Shown: in pieces, positions 22,902 through 35,971 of the stretch
Position numbering within the stretch: position 1 is the first letter of the stretch
Layout of the letters: every line of letters starts with the position of its first letter
Assembly (NCBI GenBank): GCA_009741485.1
Contig: CM019214.1
Span: forward strand, 6,736,419 to 6,800,418
Source of the DNA: Malurus cyaneus samueli
Taxonomy: Eukaryota; Chordata; Aves; Passeriformes; Maluridae
DNA length: 64,000 nucleotides
Direction: 5' to 3'
Program-made: the position numbers and the translations under genes
Notes under the pieces: model-generated
Database searches by the model: none
What the model saw: the letters and a program-made list of their open reading frames with translations, nothing else
Told to the model about the DNA's origin: nothing

Positions 22902-24485
22902 TTTTTCTTTTTCCCCAGCAATTTAATGGAACTGATCCTACATCTTGAATAATATTTTGGAGAACACTCAAAGAATAAAAACCTGTGACAGGGATGAAAG
23001 GGATGTGTCTCTTTCGGTCACAGAAAGCTCTTAGATCTGTTTCTATTTGCCGTGCTGTTGCTCTCCAGCTTAGCATTTGAAGGGTTATGACTAGTGCACT
23101 TCATCCAGTGTAGGAATAAATGTTTGAGCAGCCTGCTCTCTGAATCACTCCTGCAAAAGCAGTCACCATTAAGATCTTAAAAAAGGTTTCCTGGAAGCTT
23201 TCTTGTGTGTAATAATAAAAGAAATTGAGTAATACCAAGGACAGAAATACAAGTTTCTGTAGAGAATTACTGTGAGAATGAATCAGAAGTGTGAAGTGAA
23301 ACATCCTCAGACCTTTAACAGATATATGGTAAGTCATTAAGGCAGAGAACCCTAATGTGAAAGGCAGAGGAAGTTTCCATGACGAAGGATGTGCTCTAAA
23401 CTGCGAGCAACAGCATCTGTTGGCTTATAATGGCAGTGATTATCCACATTCTAATATAGTGTGACTATATCTAAGGTGAGTGACATGAAAAATAATTTCC
23501 ATTTGTATAAAAATCAATGGCAGCTCTTGTTCAGAAGCATCTTACTCAACTGATGCAAATAGAACTGAGCTGTCACAGCACACTGATTGGTAGCTCTGAT
23601 TAGTGGTACCACATATTTTTAAGCAATCCAGACAGAAGATCTGATTATTAATCAGCTCTGATCATTCAATTCTGAGTTGCATTAAAATATGCTGGCAAAT
23701 CTCTGGTGAAAATCTAGATTCTTGGTCAAAACCCATTTTTCCAGAACACCTTTTTATATACTGCTGTGTATATACTGAAAGATTGAGAGCAGGAGGAAAG
23801 ATGTTCTTTACAGAGATTTTTGTGTCTTAGCTCTGGTCAGAATTAATTAATGTATCTAGAAATGAAAGTTTGCAGAAGTACATGGTCAAAAGCAGAACAG
23901 TAAATTCTGAGCTGACTGGGACTTTCAGTCTCTAGTATTTTCCCTCAGTGATTCTAATAACTATGCAAGTTTGAAATTAAATGTGATGTGTTACTGAGGA
24001 GTAACTGGTTTAAAAACATTTAAGTCATGGGAATATTTTGGAAAAAAAAAAATACACTAAAACACCTTCAGTGTGTCTTATCCTTTACATTGTGTGCAAT
24101 TTTATTAGTTTTAGCTGCAAATCTAATATTCATACTCATGCTTTAGAGAAGGCAATTTATGACCTCTACTACACATCTTTTTCAGAAGCTCTGGAAAATC
24201 ATAGGCAATAATTTTCTTTATTTGCTGCACTCATATAATCTATACAAATTAATTCTTTATATATTAATGCAATTTAACTGTGTATACATTTATACAATAG
24301 TTTATTACTAACAATATTCAGAACCTAATGTAACTATATTTTACAGGAAAAAAAGAGATAGAAACATATTGTAGGATCCCCTGATCATGGGGATGAGCAG
24401 AATTGGTTTCATAGAACTCAAGTTTATCAGCACAGTCTAATAATAAATTCTCAATTGAACACCAGCAACAGTTAACTTGTAAAAT
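22902..24485. other. Unique AT-rich noncoding DNA
   Basis: No gene, repeat family or RNA gene was recognised. Confidence 0.5.
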
Positions 24486-25107
24486 TCATGTATGGTATGA
24501 CTTTAAGGAACAAATGATCTTCAAATCAGAGCATGTTATATATCCAAGTCCAAGGTGTGTCAGATACATTGAGCATACACAACAAAGAAAAAATGAATGT
24601 TTTACTGGAGTGCCCTGACCCAAAGAATGGATTAGAAAATGACCCAAAATTTGAGCATCCTCTCTCTGGACTTCTTGTATATACCAGCCCTTAGAAGTAT
24701 GCAAGCTGTCCATTTTATTACAAATTTTGATGATTACCTGATTTGGTACGATTTCAAACAGGTCAGCATTAACTTCTGTAACTTTAGTATCGGCCTTATT
24801 TAACAAATAATTTAATAAAGCAATAGAAGCTTGCACATCCTTCAGAATAATTTCAGTCCCTTCAAAAATTGTTATTTCATATGTTTTCACGAAATCCACA
24901 AGTCAGTGATATCATGTACTTTTTTCTTTCAGGAATTTGTCTGTATATCCCTACTTGCACAGCTGTGCAGTACAAATCTGTGGGATATAAAAGAAATTGA
25001 TAGAATGGCATCTCCACCTCCATCACTTTCTCTTCTGTGCATGCAACTGGTCTGAAATAAATCCCCTTTTTTCTTATTATTTTGAAAGCCCATAATAATA
25101 GCTTCAT
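24486..25107 (-). pseudogene. Unrecognised coding-like region (exon or pseudogene candidate)
   Basis: On the minus strand an open stretch of 137 codons (24899 to 24486) is preceded by a 76-codon frame (25107 to 24877). The two can be joined only by a frame change near 24880-24900. The residues look protein-like rather than low-complexity, for example FEGTEIILKDVQ and NADLFEIVPNQ, with Cys, Trp and His throughout. An acceptor-like TTATTTCAG lies just before the THR/SER-CYS-MET region near 25055. A donor-like CAG|GTAATC follows the VPNQ codons near 24741. This could be one or two exons of an unidentified minus-strand gene, or a decayed pseudogene. I do not recognise the family and found no polyadenylation tail. 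Confidence 0.3.
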
Positions 25108-27052
25108 TTAAATAAATATATTTTTTTGCTGCTGATTTCAGCAAGTCAGAATTTCACCAATAACAACACACACTCAAATATGGGAATTATATATTTGTGT
25201 TAAATCCTTGATTCAAAATAGAATTGGGGCTTCTAGTGCAAACCTCTGCCCTGGTTATAAAGATGTATGAAAAAGACTGATAGCACTTTTAGGCAAATTC
25301 ACTGGTACTGAACTCTGTCTATTATTATGATTTATGGATGAATAAATCATTCTTTCTTTGCACTAAATTATTTCATTTTATAAATGTGTGGAAATATATT
25401 TCCATTGTTGATTACATTGGGGAAGTTAAATGTATAATAATAGTGACCTGTCTTTAGCAATAAGCATTTTAAAAACTTGTGAACACTATGTACTTCAAAT
25501 CAAAAAGCTTTACATGATTCTTTTCAATCTACTTGGAAAATAATAGTCAATTTATTGTAAAAGCAAAAATAATTTTATCTTCTCAGGTCATAAAGTCAGT
25601 GCCAATTTGAGATTAATGACAAATCTGGAATTTGATTTCCTTATTTACAATAAAATATCTGTGTTATAGATAAAAACCTGGTGTAAATGGGCACATTTTC
25701 ATAGAGTTCAGGTGGAAATCTTGGCAAAGCATTGCTTCTAAATCTTCTGTGCCCCTGCTGTGCTTTACAATCGTTATGAACCCCATTACAAATTCTAGTT
25801 TCTATGTATACATATTCTCAAACGTTTATACAATGAATTCGCTTTTGTACTACCACATTTTATTATAATGAAAGCTTCCTTTTCAAATTATTTCATAATC
25901 TCAGTGAGAAAGTTTACAGTAAAAGATGCTGCATCAGCTCCTTGATGTTTGCTACGCTGCCTTGTAAGTGCAGCCGTCAGCTTTCAGGTGATGACTTCTT
26001 GAAGTGTAATGTCACCACTGAATTTAAAAAATAAAATAAAATAAAAAGCAATGCAGATAAGCTGAGACAATTTGGAACCATTATGTGCTCAGCAAGCTTG
26101 CATCAAACACAGAATAAAGCCTATCATAAAACCAAAGCTATTTCTCCTTTGTAATGAAAGCTTGCATTTGACCCGGGTTCCACCTGTCACAAAAAGCTGT
26201 GCACAGAATGCTGATCAGGAGAATACAAAACTCATTTTTCTACTAAGCCAAAACCTCAGTGAGGTGGGGGCTTGCCTGGTTTCATTATAAATATCTGATC
26301 TGTACCCACAATTGCTGAACCTCCCATAAATTAAACAAGAAAACAAACTTGATGCCATTCTTCATTTCCAGGTCGCTGTCATTACCATTAGTGCAGAAGA
26401 AGACTGAGCAAGTTAATCTACTGTAAGCAAAGTGAATGCTTCAATTTTATTTTTTTTTTTAATTTCTGTTCCAGCATATTTTAATTTCCTAAAGCCTCAA
26501 CTGCCTCCATTGTAATTGTCTCTTTTATATTAAAACTTTGTGTGGCCTTTATGTTTAGAGTATACTTGAGGGCTAGACATGTAAAAGCTGAAAATCAAAG
26601 AGGTAAATATGCAGAGGAAATATACAGGGCATAAATATGCAAGAGGAAAATAACAGAACATTGCTTTTCTTTCCAAAGTCTCCCACCATTAAAGAGAAAA
26701 TATACAGTAAACAAGAACTGAGAGGTAAACTGGGGAAAGCAAAAATCATATTTACATTCATTTTAATTTTTTAGTTGACAGTTGACAGACTATAAATAGC
26801 AATGCATAGACTTTTTCTATTTAAAGAAATAAGTGATGGAACCTCTAAGAATTCTGCCCTCCCAAAATGTCATCCTGTCCCATGGTGTGAAGTTTGTTGC
26901 TTTAAACATTTAGGTCTATTCACAACAGGATGTATATTTTCCTTGAGAATATCTCAAGTCTGTCTCTTTCTTCCCCTCTGTGATCTTTTCCTTCTATTCT
27001 CCTGACTGTGATAGGCTGAATTGGGAGAACTGGCATGTGAGGAATTTCTTAC
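25108..27052. other. Unique AT-rich noncoding DNA
   Basis: No gene was recognised. It contains an (AAAAT)n stretch at about 26026-26045 and a conserved-element candidate at 25915-26020. Confidence 0.5.
25915..26020. promoter_or_regulatory. Candidate conserved noncoding element
   Basis: A short block of non-repetitive mixed-composition sequence (GATGCTGCATCAGC, TTTGCTACGCTGCC, CAGGTGATGACTTC) stands out from AT-rich surroundings. It includes two CpG sites. No alignment was made; this is low-confidence pattern recognition. Confidence 0.18.
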
Positions 27053-27226
27053 CACAGTATGGAGGATGTGAAGCACATTTTGCTGACTGATCAACAGCTT
27101 AGTCTGGATGTAGATGAGCACAGGATTGTGACTCGTGCTGATGGATTTGAAAATGTCAAGAGCTTCATCCAACAGATCCTTCTCATGTGAGGAGGAGTTT
27201 GTCATGCAGACATTGTCCCTTTAATC
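27053..27226 (-). other. Exon-like segment with consensus splice sites
   Basis: On the minus strand an acceptor-like CCATTTCCAG is followed by 174 bp, which ends at a near-perfect donor GTG|GTAAGA (27053/27052). An open frame from an ATG at 27205 covers the remaining length (LLDEALDIFKSIS and so on) and reads through the donor. An in-frame TAA lies just inside the acceptor, upstream of that ATG. If real, it would therefore be a first coding exon or a noncoding exon. It is on the same strand as the 24486-25107 region, 2 kb upstream of it in that orientation. No family was recognised. Confidence 0.25.
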
Positions 27227-27640
27227 CTGGAAATGGCACAATTCAGTATATCCCAAGGGAGAATATAAGCTCCTGTTTAGTTGTAATGTTGCTTGCAAAA
27301 TAAAGGTGAGAGCTGGGCCTCTGTTGCTGCAAATGCATTCCAAGTTCTGCCAGCCAATTTAATTATTGAAGAAAGAGAAACAGTGCTGCTCAACTGTCTC
27401 TCTTGAAAAATAGCTCAGCATTTGTAAGGTTTCTTCTACATTCATCTGTTAAAATGTAAATTATTGTTATTACTGAAAGTATTAACATGGCATAACTTAG
27501 TGGGAACTAATATTTTGTACAACGTTTTCAAAGATATTTCAACTCAGAAATCTATCCAAATCCAAAATTGTTTTTCCATGGGCAATACCCATGCTATTTT
27601 TTAGACTATCCCAGGAAAACAAAACAAAAAAAAAAACTTG
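27227..27640. other. Unique noncoding DNA
   Basis: Nothing recognisable apart from an A-rich stretch leading into the pyrimidine tract. Confidence 0.5.
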
Positions 27641-27771
27641 TATCCTTCTATTCCTTCCTCCCTTCCTTCCTTCCTTTCCTTCCTTTCCTTCCTCCCTACA
27701 CTCATTTTCCCCCTACTCCACTCCTTACTTTCCTTCCATTCCCTTCCTCATTCCCTTTCCTTCTCTCCATA
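27641..27771. repeat. Polypyrimidine tract, (CCTT)n-like
   Basis: About 130 bp consisting almost entirely of C and T on the plus strand, with CCTT, CCCTT and CCTTT units. It is an imperfect microsatellite with potential for triplex (H-DNA) structure. The frames across it are low-complexity artefacts. Confidence 0.9.
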
Positions 27772-28063
27772 CACCTGAGGCATCCAAAACAGAGGAAAAA
27801 AAACCATTCTTCTGCATTTTATTTTGCTCTCTTCCAGGAACAGAAACACAACCAAGTAACTGCAAATGCCTCCAAGATAGCAACTGGATTGCCCTCAAAG
27901 TGTAGCACACATGAAATGTGCTGAAAGTATGCTAAATATATACACAGAACAAAAATGAAAGTTACTTACATACTCTCTTCACAGGATTTGGAAAGTAGGG
28001 GAGAGGATAAAGGACAAAAATAAAAAGGTTATTTTGATATAGACGCAAATCTTGGGAATTTGA
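27772..28063. other. Unique noncoding DNA
   Basis: No feature was recognised between the pyrimidine tract and the LTR fragment. Confidence 0.5.
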
Positions 28064-28174
28064 AACAACAAAAACATCTTTCGATTATCAGCACTTTTTC
28101 CAGCACAAATCCAAAACAGAGCCCCAGACCAGCCACTGAAGAAAATTTACTCTGCTCTAGCCAAAACCAGCACA
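28064..28174 (-). mobile_element. ERVL-type LTR fragment (5' end only)
   Basis: About 110 bp matching the start of the ERVL-type LTR at 60305-60843, in minus orientation. Shared blocks are ACAAAAACATC, TTATCAGCA, AATCCAAAACAGAGC and AGCCAAAACCAG; on the minus strand the LTR would begin at 28174. Only the first part of U3 is present. The polyadenylation and TATA regions are missing, so this is a truncated relic. Confidence 0.7.
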
Positions 28175-28341
28175 ATACTTTTCCTTTCTTGTATAAAATA
28201 ATGGTAAACAGTTATAACTCAGCAATATTTATGGCTATTTGTAATTTTTCAAATTTTCCTGGAAAATTCATTCAAACCTCACCAGACAAGATTTTAAAAC
28301 CAGAAAACTTTGTTACATTAACTGTGTAATATAACTAGGGG
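28175..28341. other. Unique noncoding DNA
   Basis: Short interval with nothing recognised. Confidence 0.45.
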
Positions 28342-28397
28342 AAAAAAAAAAAACAAAAAACAAAAACAAAAAAAAAAAAAAAAAACAAAAAAAAACC
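28342..28397. repeat. A-rich simple repeat
   Basis: Runs of 5 to 17 A broken by single C bases. No upstream polyadenylation signal or retrocopy structure was seen. Confidence 0.95.
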
Positions 28398-31300
28398 AAA
28401 CTCCTCCGTGGAAATCCTATTCTCACTCTAGCCAGTATACTCACTAAGTTTGTACATAAAAATACTCTCTTAAGGGTTTTTTTTAGTACGATTGGACTGT
28501 CAGATAAAAGATCACTTGTTTTTACAGAAACAGACTACAGGGAACAAAACACTGCCAGCATATTCTCATCAAGGATTTATAATTAGTGGTAATTCTGACT
28601 GTTTCTCTTCTGTTTGTGCAGTTGTAGCAACAAACATCGCTTTTATTTGTCTCATAAAATCTAATGGAACTATTAGAGGACTGCTATTCATGGGGTTTCT
28701 TCCTTATAGGGTGTTTGAAGAAAAAAGAAGGCAGGGTACAGGATACTCTGTGTTCTGTGCAGGACACAAGAATATACTTTTTACAGCACCTTTGGTGTGA
28801 AAACATTTCTGTTTGAATCTCTGCCAACAATAAATAAATAAATAAAAAATTTATCAGTTTAAAGAAATAAAATTACCAGGATGTAGAGTAATTTTAATGT
28901 GAGACTCTATCAAAGAAAAGAAATTTTATGATTACAGATATCCAAGCAAATGTCTATCTTTGATGATAAGGAAATGGTAGTTCATATTAATGGAATACCA
29001 ATCTGGTGCTGAATACTCATCTAGTCATTCTCACCTCCTACGTTCTGTCATCCTCCTTTAATGGCATATTCAAGGAAAGGATTATATAAAAGAAGTTTAT
29101 TATAAAATAGGATGGAATGAGTCACCAAAGGATACTTAAAATCAGCCTGTCCAACAGGATGGTAATGTTGTCCTACTTAATTTCCTTGCTTATGAATTAC
29201 ACATCTTCTGGGCTAAAAGGACAAGCATAATGCAGTTCCAGCTTTATGTTGGTGAGTCCATCTATATTTACTCCACTCCCAAATGTGCAGGTAACATTGG
29301 ATGCTCATTGTGCCTTAAAAATAGTGGCTCTGAATCAACACTGCACTTCAGCAAAGCTGAACTTTGTCAGTGGAAATGACTCACATATTTCAAGTTAGGA
29401 ACACACTAAGCATTATCCTTTGATCAAGGTCCTTGTCAAGGAATAGCTCTCTGCTTCAACCAGACTTTGATGAAATTAATTTTCCATTTCTGTGGATGGA
29501 TTTTGACTTTATCAGTGAAAACTGTGAGCAATAAAAATATAAGTGGAACATGATTCTTTCTTCATTCATTGTGCAAAATTAACTTCCTACAAGTGAGATG
29601 TAAGAAAGGGATGTCAGCTAGGAATCGAATTATGACATTTGTTTAAGAGATCAGATTTTCTGGAATAAAAGATATAATGTGCTGCCTACAATCAAGACAA
29701 ATACTCTTCCTTGGTAAGGAATTCTAACACAGTTGACATTCAATTAAAATTTTATACACACTGAAAGATACTTTCAGTAAGTCAGAAGAGCGGCACATTT
29801 TTCTTTCAATTACTCCACTGATTCTTTGTGACACGCCATTCTTGCTAAATATAATTTTGTTTTAAAAGAAAAAAAATCACCCTGGGACTATGTTAGCTTA
29901 GATGCTTATTTTAGAAGGGTTAAATTGCTATTCCGTTGTGATTGATAGTGATCAATAAAGTCATATGTACCTTGATATCTCCTTAAAGGTGTAGCTTTTT
30001 ATTATTTAAAGGCCTGAATATTCTCTATGACCTTGCTTTTGCTATCCACTCCTGTGTCTACACAAGTAAGAAAACATTCTAAAGCAAGTTATAATAATTC
30101 TATTTTTATAATATGTGTCTTTGCTGCAATGAATGCCTTATATAAGTATTCAGAGGGAACGGAGAACATTTAAGCATAGATACACCTGGTTAATTTAAGG
30201 TACTGTGCTCCTTTGGAATGGTGATTATCTCAAATATGGCAGTTGCCAAAACATGCTCAGGAAACATTCAGCCAAATAAAATTGATATAATGTAATGTCA
30301 TTTATGAATGCTGGCATTTCTGAAAAAGAACCCGCGTCTGCATCTGTGGCAGTCACACATTTTAACTGTGTTTCAACGTTTATTATTATTCTAAGCTATT
30401 TTCTTTACAGAAGCTCTTAAAAATATCTTCTGTTCTCAGATCCCATGATAGAAAATAGACTCCAAAATAGTAAAGGCCAACTCTGAATAGGTCTGGGGAG
30501 CTGTTTTTTTTCTTTTTCTTCTCTTTCCTTGGATAACTTGCAGATACAAGAAAAAAGCTACTCCAGGCTAACATTCTTTGATCTAAATTTCAGGCTAAAA
30601 ATCTAACAGGAACAGAAACACTTCTGTGTTTCCTTTTCCTCTTTGTTTTATTTTGGTCAAAGAGAATATCAAAATCCAAATGTGCACATTCTGTGAAAGA
30701 AGACCACTGCTAAATCTGTAAGGAAAGATATGCCCCCTCATTTTGCCGAACTTCCCATATATTGAGAAGGAAAACAAAACACAATCAAATGCCATCTGGT
30801 GTTTTGGGAACTACAGTCTGTAAGCAATTGACTTTTCAGTCATAAAGATAGAGGCACCTGAAGATATTTACTTTGGCATGATGGTATGAGCATTTAGCAC
30901 ATGATTTCCTTAAAATCCTTCAGCAAACCGCATCTCCCAAGTCACCTCCAATCCCAAACTGGGAGGCATTTGTACCACGTGAATCACAAAATTAGTCTTG
31001 GGAGTTAAAATAAGAAGAAATGAAAAAAATAAGGAAAACCCCAATCCCACAACCACACTGTTGGTAAGGGTTTTAGTAGCCCAACTGGGATGTGGGAGAT
31101 ATGGTTACATTCTCTCCCATGATGGAGGGAATTTGAATTCTTATTCCTTAACAGACAAATGCTTGGCATTACATTTTCTGTTAGTGGGACACTCTTTTTT
31201 TCAACTATAGTTCCATTTTGTCGCAAAAAAATGAATATTGTTTGGTAAAGACAGAAGAACTCAGGCATAAAAATTATTTGGCTTCATTTGTCTTTGGCAT

Positions 31301-34300
31301 AGGTCATAAAAAATGGTGATTGAAATATTTGATACAGAAGGAAATACAAAATGATTAATAGGTTTTAATAGCACTCCTAAATAGGCCAGAATAGCACTTC
31401 TTAACATTGAAGAAAAAAAAAAGGCTGCAGACTGGAAAAAGTCAAAAGGAGTTTGCAAAATAAAATTCAAAGGTATTTCAGTGCAAAGAATCTAAGCAAG
31501 GTTAAAAAAAAAAAAAAAAAAAAAAAAAGCTCTTTTAGGGGAACTAGGTATTTCAATAATAGAACTTATAATAAAGTCATGAATTTCATTAAAGACTGTT
31601 TTAGGCAGTTGCCTAAATGACAAAAAATCCTTATTGGCCAGAATAACACTCCCAAACTCAGGTTTGCAGGTTTTTTTCTGCTCTCTTCATGCTATTTAAC
31701 TATTTATCATCATGATATATCTTTGGAAAAAAATCAGGATATAAGTTCTACTCATTCATGCATTATGCACCTTGTTTAGATTATTAAAATTGTGATTTGG
31801 TAATTTTTTTAATGGAAAAATATCTTGAACTTGATATTACGATATTCAGAATTTGCTTACAAGCTCTCTACTGTTTACTCACAAAAACTAGATAAAAATG
31901 AAAATTTACATTTTAATTAAAGTCATGAAATATATCATATGTTAAAGAAAAATAATAAAACTGTTATAGGGTATAAACCTCAGAGAAGTAAAATATCTTT
32001 ATTCAGATTTCAGATGATGGTTTGTTTATCCATGTTTATGTTCTGTTTATTTATGAAACAGAATATTCACAAAGGCAATCCTCATTCCCATAATTCACAA
32101 GTGTACTTCAGTTATTCCTTTTGCATTATTTTTCTTTCAAAAAAAAGCCCCAAAAGTTGGGTAAGAGCAATTGATGTATCTGGCAATGCAGATATGCAAC
32201 TTTACTCTGTATACAGATATTATATATTTTATATTATATATCATATATATATATGATTAAAATAATGATGTGTGATAAATCTTCTACACATAAGGAAATT
32301 TTGCAATTGTTTTTTATAACCCACTGTTTATAAACAAAGAATTTCCAAATGTAAAATAGGGAGATGATTTAGATATGACTCGGTTGTAAAAGTGTTTGTC
32401 AAATTCTGAATGGGTGTCACTAAGGGCAACCAAACAGGTCCATGTAGGCTACAAAGAAGGAAGATTAATTAAAATAAGAGAATTCAAAATAAACACAGAC
32501 AAAAAAATATAATGCATTTCTGTCACAAATCAAAATTCAATTCTGGCTAAATACTATAGCACAGTCTGTTATGAGGAATGTTTATACACAAAAATCAAAG
32601 AGGTTCTGGGAATCACACATTACTTTGGGTAATTCTGTAAACAATTGTGACCTGAGAAAGGACATTAAGACTGTGATTTAGATAAACCATATGTAAACAG
32701 TAAGAGGAAAAAAAATAGGGAGGAAAGAAGATAACATAAGTAGAAGAACTGTCCCCTAAATTCTGATGGATTCATTTCCACCAGATATATCTGTAGAATG
32801 AACATGCATAAAAGTAATTTGAAACAAGGAATTTGAGTGGTATCAGATCAAAATTCACCTAAGTCATGAAATTCGTGAGGACTTGAATTTTGAAATGTAA
32901 CAGATTTTTTTTTGTACCTGTTCAAGATAAAAGAGATGGAAAACTTGACCTACATACTTCATCTGTCCACTCTGTCTTGAATACCTGAGATGAAAAGTAT
33001 ATTTAAGAAAAGGATATTTAAAAAGACAAAAATGGAGAATACACTAACCATCTATAGAGCTGGAAATTTACTGAAGTCATAGTTACAAAATAGTGATGCA
33101 TTTAAGGTACTTTAATATTCAGTGTCAATAAATCCTTACCCCAAACCCCAAGAATGCACAACACCTGTATTTCTAAAAGAAGGCTATGATTATTTATATG
33201 CCTTCATTGTACCATTTTCACTTCAGGAAAACTTAAAAGACTTTGTCCTGAAGATCTTTATTAGAAACAAACAAACATACAAATTCCACCACACTAAAAA
33301 TAAACACAACACGCCAAGATCCATTTTATGATGATGGCTTAAAAGAAATTAAAAAAATCAAACAAGCCCACAATGGTTCCGTAGCTTATCTCAGTAAATG
33401 CATCACAAAGATGAGAAAACATTTTTATAAGAAGGCCTTTGAAGTTTATGTTTTCATTATCTCTCTTCTTGAGAATTATAGATGTGTCACCATTATAGCA
33501 GCTGCATTCAGAATGATAATGTAGATATGATGGTCTGAACTGCTGCTCAGTTCAACAACAGAAATGTTCCCTAAAACAAAAGCTACCACTATTTTGATGG
33601 TCTTGGAAGCTGCTAATAATAATATCCATGAAGTAGGGTATATGCTTTGGGAACTGTGTTTAGGAGTGGCAATTTGGGGAAGCGCTATTTCTTTTCAATT
33701 ATCGAAAATAATTGAAAATATTTTCAGCAATATGGAAAATATGGAACAGCAATTTTTGTGTTTCAATTAATTTGTGTAGGTGTGCAGGGGCGTCTGGGTG
33801 TGAAAATCTATTGCAATAATAAATGTATTACTGGGATTATTACAGCAACCCATGAAGGAACACACTGTAGTCTGATGTGTTGGAAGTTTCAGAGAAGCCA
33901 ATTCCAGTCTTGCTCTTTTTGGCATCAGTGATATACACACTGCATCACATAGATTTCTTCTTAAAACAAAATTCTAAAAGAAATACGTTGTCTCTAACAA
34001 CATCACTATAACCTTTGGTGAGCTGGATAAAATTATCTGCTTGAAAAAATAACAATTTGGGTGGTTTTTTTAATGGTATAATACGATATAATCTCCTTAT
34101 TCCCATTGAAAGATGAACATAATTCTATAAACAATTTCCTGGGTTTAATCATAGATATGGCAACATAAATGTTCAACATTTCATGAATCATGAGTATGCC
34201 TCATTAAAAATTTTAGTAGCATAATTTAATTTAATTTTGTTTTTCCTCCCAATGTCCTTCTACAACATTCCCTTCTGGCTTCCCTTTGCTACATTGACTT

Positions 34301-35129
34301 GAAAAGATTGAATTTATCCAGTATATATCCTGAATATTTTCATTAATTCCTGTCCAGCTGACAGTTGCAGTTATGTCTTCACAGAAATGATAGATAGCAA
34401 CACATTTTGTTGAGATCTTGACTTTAATTATTTAGTGTTGTCTCAATGCTGGATGTCAACAGCTGGATGGAATACTATGGTAATGCTTCTAACTGTGCCA
34501 AAGTCCCTGAAAAGGAAGAAATCATTGTGGTTGCAATCTTTGCGTTTTTTTTAATAATTGTGGAAAGCTATAACTGCTGTTTCAAACTCTAAAGCTCTTC
34601 TAAGTATGCAGGGGAGAGCCTCATATCAAAGAAAAATGAAAAAAGAAAACCCAACAAAATAGAAAATACCCCAGACTTGAACGACATCACTGGTAGATCT
34701 GTTTCCTTGGTTGGCTGTAGCTGGCAAATGAAGGGCCTGTCCTTATATTCACTCATGCAGTTGCTCATGAGAAGAATAACAACAAACCTTAGCTCAGATA
34801 CAACAAAACCAATATTTTTAGGCAGTAGAATTGAGTCCTGTTGGAAGAAGAACAGAAAAAAAGGCCATGGTATGGATCAAGCCTGAAAATCCAGCCTTAC
34901 AGATTTTAGTCAAAAGGACTGAAGGGAAAAAATGTGTAAATCTAAGCCTGGGTCTATATTTGCCAGAGTAAATTTTAGAGACATCTGGTCTCCACAGTTT
35001 CATGTTTTTAAAGGTAATAGTGTTGGGGATACATTAAACACATTTAAATAGAGAATAAATTACAGAGAAAGAGCAGACAGATCTTTATACACCTTCAGAA
35101 AGCTATCTGTGCCTTATCATGCACTGCAA
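28398..35129. other. Long unique AT-rich noncoding stretch
   Basis: Nearly 7 kb without a recognisable gene or transposable element. It contains a (TAAA)n patch near 28829-28847, a 25-A run (31504-31528) and an AT-rich (TA)n patch at about 32215-32260. Open frames up to 105 codons occur, but their residues follow the AT bias and none has splice or start context. Confidence 0.5.
31504..31528. repeat. Poly(A) run of 25
   Basis: Uninterrupted A-run on the plus strand with no transcript-like sequence upstream. Confidence 0.95.
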
Positions 35130-35540
35130 GTGCATATGAGAAAAGAGTGTACAAAGCCCTTTGTGCATTTTAAGTTAATATTCTGCTGCTGCTCTTATAG
35201 AGTCTCTTGTAAACAAACCCAAATGCAGAGGATATTCATTTTACCCCATGCTCTCTTGGCTTGACTCATTCAGCCTCTTTAATAAGAATCCTTTCAGTTT
35301 TCCCCTGTTTCTATGGTTTGCACTTAAAACTTCGAGATAAAATAAGAACAGCCAATGGAAAGTTTATGTTTTAAAAAATTCAATAACTGTAAGGGCAGCA
35401 AACACAGTCAAGTGTTCCTGCTATTAGACACGTCAAGTTCAATAAATGTCACCCATTTGCATAGGCCCTGAAGCACTATTTGTATTCAATTGCTGTCATA
35501 TTCTTTTGTCACTACAGGATGAATCTCTCAGATGAGAAAT
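35130..35540. promoter_or_regulatory. Candidate conserved noncoding element
   Basis: Non-repetitive, even-composition sequence, with the densest part at 35395-35520. It contains an octamer ATTTGCAT (35454-35461), a TCAATAAATGTCA block and ACACGTCAAG. It resembles vertebrate enhancer-type conserved elements more than neutral AT-rich DNA. This is inference only. Confidence 0.25.
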
Positions 35541-35971
35541 GTTCAATGCAGCCTTCACCTGGAGATCTGAGGAAGACAGATAATACATCACCAGCAGAAC
35601 TGAACACACGTTTTTTAAGACATCATTTACAATAATCAATGAAATGATTGTTTTGGGTGCTGTGTTCAGGAGTATATTATATTGCAGTGTCCTCCTGGAT
35701 AATGGATGTTCCTTCCCTTCTCATGTAAGTGTACAGAAGGCCACCTGACCTATGATTCTCTTATTATTAGATTTACAGTGGAAGTGGAAGGAGTTTCAGC
35801 TGTGCATGGCTTGTGAAATATGCAAGTGCAACTACTGAATAGGCTGATGAAAACACGAGAAAATCACTGTCAAATCTAAATTTTTTGCTGTGTAAAAAAA
35901 AAACTTGAATACCAAATTTCTTTGGAGAGATGAACTGAGGAAACTCGGCTACAGGACTTAGGCAAAATGAA
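35541..35971. other. Unique noncoding DNA
   Basis: Nothing recognised. Confidence 0.45.

Noticed and set aside
27568..27924. 118-codon Phe/Pro/Ser-rich frame
   Set aside because: It is a translation of a pyrimidine simple repeat.
31504..31528. 25-A run as a retrocopy tail
   Set aside because: No polyadenylation signal at the right spacing and no transcript-like sequence upstream.
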